Positions 22,461 to 34,400 of a stretch of DNA of 64,000 nucleotides are shown piece by piece; positions within the stretch are counted from its first letter, which is position 1, and every line of letters begins with the position of its first letter. The notes under the pieces are model-generated. The model had not been told where the DNA came from, ran no database searches, and saw only the letters and a program-made list of their open reading frames with translations. This DNA comes from Galbula dea. Its lineage: Eukaryota > Chordata > Aves > Piciformes > Galbulidae. The stretch spans positions 9,073-73,072 of the forward strand of contig VWZX01001052.1 in the NCBI GenBank assembly GCA_013399015.1, written 5' to 3'. The translations under genes and the position numbers were made by a program.

Positions 22461-25400
22461 CTGTAAAGGAATGAAGAAGAGGTGAGTTTCTCATGCTCTG
22501 CAGCCAACACAAGGAGCTGAGGTGGGGCTACTCCACTCCGTCTGCCAGAGGTGGGCAGATAGAGGGAGATGAGGCCACCCCTGATGGCCCAGACCCAAAG
22601 GATAAATGCTAGCTGGTTGGTTTCTGCCATGCAGTCAGACAACATGGAGACAAGAGGAACCCAACACCAAGGAAGAGCAGGACACGTCTCCAACCCCTCC
22701 TCCAGCCTGGTGGCATGGGGTGGCCCCACCTCCATCATGTCTCAGGGTCCTGTTGGCTTGGCTCTCCTCAAAAGGGAGGTGTAAACAGATGGCCAGTGAT
22801 AGCTGAGTGGCTGTGGACCAACTCTTCATTATCCAGTGGGACCCCTGAGGAGTTGGTGGAACCTGCAGGACTCACCTAAGATGGAGAGGATGACCACCAC
22901 AAAGTCAAAGATGTTCCAGCCGACGGTGAAGAAGTAGTAACGCAAGGCGAACATTTTGAGCACGCACTCTCCGGTGAAGATGACAATGAAGACCAGGTTG
23001 ATCTTGTAGAGGACAGCTGTTTTGAGTTCACTTTGATCATCTGTTTCCACCATCATGGTCACCATGTTAAGGCAAATCAGGATCATGATGGTGATGTCAA
23101 ACACTTGCTTGGTAACAAAGTCAAACACCATGCCTTGAAATTTGTTCTGCCGTCAGGCCCACGTGGTGAGGATGGGGAAGCAGAGGGGAGGGGGGAACAC
23201 AGGGCAGGCACACACAAAACAAGGGACACAACAGAAAGAGAAGAAGGAATCATGCTTAAAAGAGCATAGGAAACCTCAGGGTTGTAGCAGGTACACAGGT
23301 CTCACAGCCCCAAAAACTATGAGAGGAGGATACTCAGAACCTGGCAGGATGAAGCCCATCTGGTACCACCACGGCCAGGAGGTGTGGCCACAGGGGACAG
23401 TTCCTTTCTAAATATAGCCACAGCTAATGCAGCAGGTAAAAATAAACACATGGAAAAGGCCTCACTTGAGCAGGGCTATCAAAACCCAACCCAAGTCACA
23501 GCTGGGTATGTATTGGCTGGGCCAGTTTCCCTTCGAGGAATGATGAAAGCTGAACTTTCCCTGAGTCCAGCTGTCTCCAAGAGAGGAACTGGGAGAAGAC
23601 CCTGCTCCCTGCAAGAGAGACCTTCCCCACAGCAGACCCAGGGCTGAAGAGCAGACCCAAAAGAGGTTGCCTGATGGGAACCTCTCCTGAAGGCCCAGCA
23701 CTTAGCAAGGTCCTGTCTGAAGAGTAGGAATGAGGAGCCAGTGTTTGGCTCCTCACCCTGGTCTTCCCTAGACCCTTCTCATTCACTCAGGGACAGCTGG
23801 TGGCTTGGGGTCTTTCCTCTCCAAGGTTTGGTTAACCCAACATACCGATGGCCTGGGGATGGGCTTCTGGGGTTTCTTGGAGCCAAGCTTCTTCATGGCA
23901 TTATAGTATTTCTTCTGCTCTTCTGTCATGAAGATGTCTTTGCCTCCAAAGTATAAAGGGAATGGCCACCATTAGTCTTGGGAGCTCACCACTTCCCACC
24001 AAGCATCTCTGACCATGTTCCTTCCCACCAAGCATCTCTGACCCTGTTCCTTCCCACCAAGCATCTCTGACCCTGTTCCCTCCCACCAAGCATCTCTGAC
24101 CCTCTTCCCTCCCACCAAGCATCTCTGACCCTCTTCCCTCCCACCAAGCATCTCTGACCCTGTTCCCTCCCACCAAGCATCTCTGACCCTGCTCCTTCCC
24201 ACCAAGCCCCTCCAGCCAGGCTCCTACCAGCCATTGCCTGCTGCACTGACTCAGTGAAACCTGCTTCCCCTAATCCACAGCACCCATGGGTGCTCACCCC
24301 AGTGCTGTCCCTCCTGCAGAGGTGAGATGCTGCCTCCCAGCCCACTGCAGCAGGCAGGTCACCCCATGCCCTGCTGGAGCTCACTCCCTTCTTGCTGGCC
24401 AGATTCTGGGTGCTTCAGAGCTTGCTTGGCATAAACAACATGTCACCCACCCTCCTCTCACTTCTCTCTCCTGGTATTAGGGGGGTCTTAGCCCCATGCT
24501 GTTTGCTTGAGAGCAGAAGCTGAACCTCCTTGATGCATGGAGGAATGATGAGAAAGGGTCACAGGGTGGGAAAAGCAAGTCAAAGTGACAGAAAAGGTGA
24601 TGACCTTGCTTGACCTGGCCCAGGCAAGAGCAAAGACCCCTCCTGGCCTCCTCCCTCTGCACCCATAAATGCCATGGCCAGGACACAAAGCCCTGGCTGC
24701 TGTTTGTCCACATCTCCTTGTTCACTCTGCAGGAAGCCACTAATGGATATCAGTGATTCAGGCTGCAGAGTGACCCTGGTTGCAGAGGGGCTCTGGTCCC
24801 CCTGCCCCACATGGTGGTCTCCTCCATCCTGGACCATCATCCCAGGAGGCAACAGTGGCTGCAGGACCCAGAAAATACTCATCTTCTTCTTCTGCTGGTT
24901 GAAGTTGTCGATGATGACACCGATGAAGAGGTTGAGGGTGAAGAAGGCACCGAAGATGATGAAGATGACAAAGTAGATGTACATGTAGAGGTTGATCTCA
25001 TACACTGGCTGCTCTTCAATCTGACCAGGAGAGATGGGAAATGTGAGGTTAACCCTCTCCAGAAAGGGTATCCTGAAGCCCTCAGACAAGGGGTCACTTG
25101 ATTCAGACAGGGTCATGGGGTAGCTGCTCCAAAACCTTTGGCAGCTGCTGTGTGGGTTGGGTGGTCCCTGTGGGAGCAGCCAGGGGAGGGGACATCCATG
25201 GGACACCTGCTGGGGGACAGGGAAGTGCTGAGCTCTGATCCCATGGCATGGGCTGGGGAATAGGAATGGCTACAGCCATATCCATGAGGAAACTTGTGTT
25301 TCTTCCTGCTAATCACCTTGCCAAGGGCTGCAACACAGCCAAGAGGGGAAAGGAGAAGTGATTGAACTCATGGCACAGGGGTGGCACAGCCTGGCAGCCT

Positions 25401-28400
25401 TGAAACACTCCTCTTCAGGGGCCATCACTTAGTTCTGCTCTACATTTGACTGGAGACATCCCAAGGTGTCACAAGCAGCTTAACCCCTCTTCCAAGGGAA
25501 GCTCTTAGTGGAAGAGAGTGGATTTGCTCCCAGAGCAGCTTTGTTCCATGTGCTCAGGGAGGCAGGAGCTGAAGCCACTTTCAGAAGGGGGTGGAAGTGG
25601 CTCCTCCACTGAGCACCAGCAGCTGCAGTCAGGGGAAGCAGAGCAGCTGCTTCTGGTGCTAAAAAAAGGCAATGAAAACAATAAGTGCAGGCTGTGGGGC
25701 TGACCCCCAGTAGGACATGGACAAGTTGGCTTGGTTAGAGAAAGGGAGGAAGGAAGTTCCTCCTGCTGCAGCAGCTCATGGCAGCATGGGGACTCTTTTT
25801 GGGATAGATCACAGTAGAAACAGCCTCTGCATGAAACCCTTCAAAAGACTTTTCTTTAATAACTCATTTAACCCAAAGGTTAAGCTCTGGCTGCTCTGCT
25901 CTAATAAACTCTGCTTTAATGGCTTAAGGCAAGCCAGGCACTCTCTCCAGGATGGGATAAGCTCTCCCAGCTGGAAGGGCACATGGAGGACATTGTGACA
26001 CAGTAGGGTGAGGGATGAGCCCTCTGGGTTGGAGCTGTGGGGCCAGAAAGAGGATTTTGGATCACAAAGCTGAAGCTGAAAGGAGTGGGCTCAATCCCAG
26101 CTGGTAGCCTGGTGTGGGGCCAGGGTGGAGCTAGGGTAGTGGTGACAGTGACACAGGTAGCAGAAGAACCATTAAACCATGGAATCACAGAATGGTTTGG
26201 GTGGGAAGGGACCTTTCAAGGTTATCTAGTCCAACCCCCTGCAGGCAGCAGGGACATCTCCAACCAGAGCAGGTTGCTCAGAGTCCCAAACAACCTGACC
26301 TGTTCCAGGGATGGGACATCTCCCACCTCTCTGGGCAACCTGGCACAGGCTCTCACCACCCTCAGTGGAAACAGTATCTTCCTGTCTACCATCAGCCCTT
26401 GTCCTGTCCCAACAGCTCCTGCTAAAAAGTCTCTCCCCATCTCTCTGCTAGGCCCTTGAAGCACTGCAAGGCTGCACTAAGGTCTCCCTGGAGCCTTCTC
26501 TTCTCCAGCCTCAACAACCCCAACTCTCTCATCCTGTCCTCCCAGCAGAGAGCTTCCAGCCCTGGGATCATGTCTGTGGCCTCCTCTGGCCCCACTCCCC
26601 CAGCTCCATGTCTCTGCTGTCCTGAGGACTCCAGAGCTGGCCCCAGCCCTGCAGCTGAGGTCTCCCCAGAGCAGAACAGAGGCAGAATCCCCTCCCTGCC
26701 CTGCTGGCCATGCTGCTGGGGATGAGCCCAGGCCATGGCTGGCTTCTAGGCTGTGAGCACACACTGCTGCCTCGGGGCCAGCTTTTCGCCCACCAGTACC
26801 CCAAGTCCTTCTCTGCAGAGCTGCTCTCCATCCCTTCACCCCCAGCCTGGATTGGTACTGGAGATTGCCTCAACATAAGTGCAGGGCCTTGCACCAGAAA
26901 GGACACCTCTGAGGCTCTGCCCCTCAGCAGGGGAGATGTTTTGGGCATTTCTCCACTCTTTGTCTCATGTCCTAGCCAATGCTACAGGTGGGAGGCAGGC
27001 AGCTCCCCCAGCACCAACAGGCAGAGCCAGAGGGCTGTGTCCAAAGAGTCCATCCTTATCCAATGCTGGCCTCCTCCTTGACCCCAGGAGAGGTGGCCTG
27101 GGGGGATGAGGGATGCCTGGTGCCAGTTGTGAGACCCTGCCTGTCCCCTCACCTCCCGAGAGTCCACCGCCGCGTACATGATGTCCATCCAGCCCTTGAA
27201 GGTTGCCTGCAGAGAAGAAGAGATGAGCCAGGAGGTATCTGGGGCTGACAGAGGGAAGGGGTTGTGATGGGGGTGGGTTTGGGGGTTCAGCTCTGAGCTC
27301 TCCTGCTCAGCCTGAAGCTGGAGCTTCCCCATAGGGATGGCAGGAGAAGGACCATGAGTTGGTTCCACAGGGACACCAGCAGATCCAGAAACCCTGAGCT
27401 TTGCACACACACAGACATGTTCACACATGATCCCTGTTCCCTGGCTGAGGTTACCAGAGACTTCCCAAGCTAGGCTGGGGCAAGGAGAAGTTGACTCCCA
27501 ATACACAGTGGATTTTCCCAATGGCAGAGGTGTCCTGGGACCTTCTGCCTCCCTCCCATTTCCAACCTGTACCACCTCTGGGTCCTGATGCAGAGGGAGG
27601 TGGAGGAGTACACTGCACTTTTTGCTGCTTTCACTGCTGATTTGTTAAACAAAAAGCCTCAACATCTTGCTTCCTGAGTCTGATGGAACAACAAACCTGA
27701 AGAGGAAGCTAAACCTAGAGCTGGTTAATCAGTTTGGGGTCTGTTGCAATTCAGCAGCCACCTGTTCTTCCCCTGGATCTGATGGGAGGAACCTCAAGGC
27801 CACCCACTAACAGAACCCACACCTCTAGGGATGTGAGCAGTTCTCCTTTCTCCTGCCTGGCTCAACTGTGGTGGGCTCAGTGGCAGCTTGGCTGTGCTCA
27901 CCCTCTGCCCTCCACTGGACACATCTTCTTTTTCCAGGTGTCATCTTCTCACAGCCTGCAACCACAGCAGGTTGAACTTCTCAAATGAGTGGAGAACAAG
28001 AGAGGCCTCCCCTCCTCACTCCTGCATCCTGTGCTCTCTAGAAGACTTCTCATAGCTCCAGGCTTTGGGTGCTACCTACATTCATCTCCAGAGGTTCCCT
28101 AGTGACACAACCTTCCCCTCCCATCTCCTAAGCAATCCCCTTCCTGCTTGGCTCTGCAGGTTTAGGGCTTTTTGTGTGTGTTAAATACCACTTTTTGGAG
28201 CTAAGCAGCAGCTAAGAGGCCCCATCTGGACATCAGGGCAGCACCTTGCTTCAGCCCTGATGCTGACCACACTGTCCTGCTGCAGTGCTGCCCCTCTGGA
28301 AGGCATGTCAGCTGCTTTCTCTACGTACCACCTGCAGCAAGGAGAGGTATCCCAAGCCCACGTTGTCGAAGTTGACCTTGACATTGACCCATCTGACCTC

Positions 28401-31400
28401 GTTGGTGTAGAGGAGAGCCATGCAGTCACTCTTGTTGTTCACCACGCTGGTGTCGAAGAGCTCTCCCGTGGTGGTGTTGACGCAGCGGTAGTACTTCCCT
28501 GCAAAGAGGTTCACCCCCATAATGCTGAATATCAGCCAGAAGATGAGGCAGACCAGCAGGACATTCATGATGGAGGGGATGGCACCCAGCAAGGCATTCA
28601 CCACCACCTGCAAGAGGAGAAAGGACCTTAGAGGACCTGGCTTGGGAGCCAGGGCTGCAAAGACGTGGAGCTTCATGCCCTTGTGCCCCAGCCTTACCCT
28701 CCCCAGCAACACCAAGTGGGCTCAGACTGGACCAAAGGCACCTTAGCATTGATCCCACTGCTCTGGAGGTCCCTGAAGCCAACTGGGATGGGGCCCTGGT
28801 GTAGGTGGCTGCTGAGTGGAGCCATGTCAGGGCCAGCATCACTCAAGGGAGGCACTTACCCTCATGCCTTCAAATCTGGACAGGGCACGCAGTGGTCTCA
28901 GAGCCCTCAGTGTCCTCAGGGACTTGATGGCTCCCAGCTCAGAGTATCCTAGCCAGTTTGCTGTCAGACTGACAAGGGAAACCTGGAAGGAGCAGGCCAA
29001 GGGATTAGCAACATCTCAGATAGAAACACAGCTGAATCATGCTCCTGTAGCTCCTGCCCCTCCCTCTCTGTCCAGCATCGTTTTGTCTTGGGACACAGGG
29101 ACTGGCATCAAGTCCTTGGGTCCCTGGTGACCAGCTGCCTGGAGGATGTCCCTGCATCTTGGGTTGGAGGGTGGAGGAGAGAGGGGACACAGAAATTCTG
29201 CAGAGGAGGAAGAGCCTGCTCTGTCTTGGAGTGTTTGGGAGACCCTATGTCCCATCATACCTTTTCTGGGCCCTGGTAGAACAGCATGGGCTTGAGCTTG
29301 GCTTGAGCATAAAGCAGAAAGGCTTTGAAAGGGTTTCTGCAACCAGGGAAAGGAGAGGTCCTTCCTGGGCAAGAAGTCCTCATTCCACAGCCACCCCACT
29401 GCCCTTTAAAGCACAAGTTGGGTTCACTCCCAACAATCTGCTACAACCACCTAATGCTTCCAAACCCTGGGCTGCCTCTGGCTCTAGGGGTGCTCCTGAG
29501 ACAACACTTACATCAACAATGAGGAAATCCAGCCAGCACCAAGCATTGGTGAAGTACACCTTGAAGCCATAGGCCACCCACTTGAGTAACATCTCAATGA
29601 CAAAGATGTAGGAGAAGACCTTGTCCGCGTACTCCAGGATGGTGCGGATCACCTTCCGCTGCTCGATGTAGATGTCCTCAAAAGCCTGCAAGAGGTGTGG
29701 AGCTACGTGACAGTCATTCTTCCATTAGACCTGCTGAACAGCTCAGGGCAGCCACATCCACACCTCCATGCTCCCTGCTTCTCTAGGGCTTGGGGCAGCT
29801 TGAAAAGCTGAGAGCCTAGCTACAGGTGGCATTGACTGATGCCTCTGGTCAATGTGGGCTCTAACTCGTTTGCAAGTCCTTCTAGGCTCTGTAGATCTTT
29901 GTCCTGAAGCAAAGCTTCACTGAAGGAAATCACAGAACTGTAGAATAGTCTTGGTTGGAAAAGACTTTTAAGGTCATTGAGTCCAATTGTTAAGCTAACA
30001 CTGCCAGGTCATCACTAACCCATGGCCCTCGGCGCCACATCTCCATGGCTATGAAACCCTTCCAGGGATGGTGACTCCACCACTGCCCTGGGCAGCCTGG
30101 GCCAGGCCTTGATAACCCTTCTGGGGCAGAAACTGTTCCTCATGTCCAATCTGAACCTCTCCTGGTGCAACTTGAGACCATTTCCTCTTGTTCCTTGGGC
30201 AAAGAGCCCAAGCCCCACCTAGCTCCAGCCTCCTCTCAGGGAGTTGCAGAGAGTGAGAAGGTCTCCCCTGAGCCTCCTCTTCTCCAGGCTAACCAAGCCC
30301 AGTTCCCTCAGCTGCTCCTCACAGCACTTGTGCTCTAGACCTTTCCCCACCTTCCTTGCCCTTCTCTGGACACACTCCAGCACCTGACGCAGTTAAAGGT
30401 CCAAACTGCAGCAAATTCCCTTCAGTCTGAGCACAAGCCAAAAGCCAGGTCACCAACCTGCACCTTTGGGTGGCTAGGCAGTTTGGAAATGCTCTTAGGA
30501 GGTTGGGTTCCTGCTGTTTCTCCATGGTGTGTAACACAGGAGCAGTCAGAGGCAGGAGCATGGTGTCCAGGTGTTGCACAGCTGGTTCAGCACAGCTTTT
30601 GGTTCCCACTCTGGCTACAACCTCAGACATCCCCAAACTGCCCTGCAGAGCCTGATGCAGATGTGTTGGAAAGTACATCTGAAAATCAGTTGTGACCCTC
30701 TCTTCTCCTTCCCTCTCAACCTCCAAGCTCACAGAGAGTTTGGACTCCCCATTAGCTCTGTGGATTTAGAGGCACAGCTGAGTTACACCCAACCCAAACC
30801 CCCAGAGAGGACCTCCAGCCTGACACAGCTTTTTCATGAGGCTGGTTTCAATGGATAGCCAGCTTCTAGGAGGGTGCACAATGGCTGGAGGTGCTGAATA
30901 GCAAAACAATGGCCATGGAGGATTTGTAAAGCACCTTCTGACAGGCAGTTATGGAGGCAGTGAAATGAGGAACCTTCCACATGGAGCTAAAGAGATGGTG
31001 CAGGGAGTTAATAGATGACTCTAAGAGCAGGAGGGGAGGGTGTAGGTGGTTGAACCCCCTTGAGGATGCTGGGGATGGGTGTACAGGAGTGGTTGTACTG
31101 ATGCAAGGCTCTTGGAGAGCAAAGGGAAGATGTTTAGACCCCCTTGCAAGGCTGCAAGATCGAGCAGACCTGAGTCAAATGGGATTTTAAATCAAACCTC
31201 TGCCCACAGTTGTTATTTTGCCTAAGAGACAACCAGGCATTGCCCAGAGCCTCTGGTGCTGCTTCCTGGGCCTTGCCCATCTTCTGGGGCTCCAGAGCAA
31301 ATGGGAGAGGGTGGAAGGTGGGACCTACCAGTGCCCCACTGCTGAGGAGGATCATGAAGACGATGAAGGTCTCAAACCAGTCATGCTCCACGATGAGGAA

Positions 31401-34400
31401 GCAGGTTTTGCGGATGTTCCACCACACCCTCCCCCTGTCGCTGCTGATGTCCACGTAGAGGCAGGGAAACCTCTTCACACAGGCTGGGGATGGGACAAAG
31501 AACTGTGGGTTACCTCCTGGCCAGGCTGTTTCCACCTGAGCAACACTATTTGTGCTTTTTTTGTCCTCTCAGACCTTCCTAGGTGGAAGCTGGAGCAGGA
31601 TCTTGCTGGGCACTCAACAGGGGAGCCCCATGAGGACCACGGTGGGACAGGAGGGGTTGGAGTTTGGCCTGAGCTAAGTGTCATGATGTTACAAGGACTG
31701 GTTGGCAATGGCCCCTGCATCCCTACCTCCCCCTCTCCATGGGATCTGCTGCCCTGCTCTGTCCCTCACCTTCAGTGAAGCACTCCTCAGGTTCTTTGCT
31801 CTCCTCAGCTTCTTCTGCCACCTCCTCCTCCTCTGGTGGTGGGGGCTTGTAGTCCACGGTGCTGCACAGGGACGATGCATTGTCACTGGAGAGGGGATTC
31901 TGCAAAGGGAGAAGAGGATTCAGGCTGGGCTGCCCTGCAGAAGGGGTGCTCCTGGGCTGCAGCTGCCTCCAGCCACCCTCCAGCTCCTCCTGTCCCCAGA
32001 GAGACCAGGCACTGGAGGAGGCAGCTGGTCACACCTCCTCACCAGGAGGCTGCTCCGAGTCCCTCTCTTACTAAAGCACAGCCCAGAGTGAAGCTGTTGG
32101 ATTGCCCTGGGCTGCAGAGCTTGGAGGATCATCAGTAGCTGAGCTTGCACAAGCTGTGCTTTTCATCCAGGTTCAGAGGAGCAAAAAGTCTCCTGACCCC
32201 AGCCTTCCTCCTCCCTGCACAGCAAGTCCATCTCCTATCACTTGTACCATCACCTCAGGCTGTTTATCTCACCTCCTCATCCTCCTCTGCCTGCCCCCAT
32301 CTCAGAAATGCTCTGCTAGCCAGCCTCTGGTTCAATAAGACCTGCAGAAACCCAGGCAGCCACCACAGCACTTTGCTCAGATCCTGCTGGCTTGGTTCGT
32401 GCCCAGAGACTTCCAGCCTGAGGTTCACCCAAGTTCAAAAGCTCCATCCCAAATATCTCTCACCAGCTCCATCCTGCTCCCCAGCTCAGCTTGGCTGGCT
32501 TCCCAGACACCTCTCACCAAGGCCTGGAGGGGCTGATAACAAGAATAAACCTTGGCAAGACCCTGGGAATTTTTTTAACTCCATTGCTCCCCCCCCCCCC
32601 CAGCTTTCTGAGATCTTCTGCAGCCCTTGAGGGAAGAGCAGACCTCCAGACCTGTCCTACCTGGGAGCAGCAGGGAGCCAGAAGCTCTTGGCTGGATGTT
32701 TCTAATGCAGGATGACATTGCCTTGCATCAGAAGGAGACAATCCTCCCCTAATGCTGCTGGTGCTTTTAGTAGTGAATAAAGGAGCTGCTCCATCCTCCA
32801 ACGAGCCAGGGAAGACCTTTTGGGGTAATCTGAGGCACTGCCATTGCCTGGAGCTTCAAGGGCCACAATAACCTCTCTAGGAGAAGACTTTGCTTTGGGA
32901 GACCCTTGCAGCCTGGCTACTGCATGCTGGGGATGCTCAGGGCATTGCTTCGAGGAGCAGGACACAGTGGTGGCATGAGCTGGTGGCTCTCCTGGAGCCT
33001 CCACCAGGGCTGAGGGGGAACAGGAGGGGCAGGAGGATTTGGAGGCCTTGGCACAGAGTCAGGCAAGTTGTGACCCCAGGGAAGGACACATGGAAACCAC
33101 CTATCTCCAGGACAAGTCTTGCAAAGTCCTGAGGTGGGGATGAACCAGTGCAGCTACCCCAGAGATGGAGGGAAAGGAGTCCAAGAGGCACTTGGCATGC
33201 TCGTGGAACCCAGGAGCAATGAGTGCAGGTGCTCAGGGCAGCTCCTGCTGGATGGGGGCAGAGGTAACTGTGCTGGTCTCACTGCATGGTCCATCAAACC
33301 TCACCCCTGGGGGGAGGTCTAAGCCCTCCCATGCCTGTGACCAGCAGGTTTGCAGGGCAATTTCCTGGTACATCCCCTCCAGCCTGACTAGATGTTTCCA
33401 CCCAAATCCAGGCTTTCCCCATCCTTGTCAGCACCAAGCAGCAGCATTTTGGTGTTGCACACCCCTACTCACCCTGGGACCCCCATTTACAGCACTTGCT
33501 GATACTCCTGCCATGGACCACAGCCCAGAGCATCTCAGGAGACATCACTCTGCTTGGTAGCCTGGGGGTTTGAGGCAGAAACCCCCCAGGAGGAGCCCTG
33601 AGGCAGAGCAGAGTGGCTCTGCACTGCTGCTCCTGTCACCTCCTCCCTGCTTCGAGGTGTGGAAGCTAAATCAGCCCCAAGTTGCAGAAGGGCTGATGGA
33701 GAGCAGCCACGCTGCTGCCACCACCCTGCTGTGACCACTGCACCCTGAGAAAGAGCTGCTTTGGAAGGGGGAGAACACTGATCAGAGTTTTCTGGGCAGC
33801 CCATCAAGAGGAAACCTCAGTGTCTGCAGTTGGCACCGGTAGTCTCTGTCCCTGGCAGGAGGTGGTGTGCTGGGCTCTGGCTCCATCTGGAGCTAGTCAA
33901 GGGCATGTGAAGACACCAAGCTAGCAGCAGCCTGCCCCGAGGACCAGCTCAGAGTTCCCATCAATTAGCAACTGGTTTTTAATTATCTTTTCACCCCATG
34001 ACCACCAGCCTATTGCTCCCCACCCTTCCTGTTCAGGCAGGGGCCAGGCTGTCCATGCACACACCTGGTTAGCACCTGGGTCAACCTTCAACTGAGTTTA
34101 GCCACCAAAAGCAGCAGTGGTGATGAGGTGAGCTGGTATTTAAGTGGTTGGGAGATGCTGTCTGACCCCTGCACATGCTGAGAAGCCATGGATGGCTCTC
34201 AGAATATAAGATCCACAGAACCATAGAATAGTTTAGGTTGGAAAAGACCTTTAAGATCATCAAGTCCAACCATGAACCAGCACTGCCAGGTCACCACTAG
34301 ATCATGTCCCTCAGCACCACATCTCCATGGCTTTGAAGTCCCTACAGGGATGGTGACACCACCACTGAGCTGGGCAGCCTAGGCCAGGCCTTGACAACTC

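Noticed and set aside
23993..24209. Regular repeats resembling a CRISPR array
   Set aside because: Units are directly adjacent without spacers, in a vertebrate intron. It is a minisatellite.
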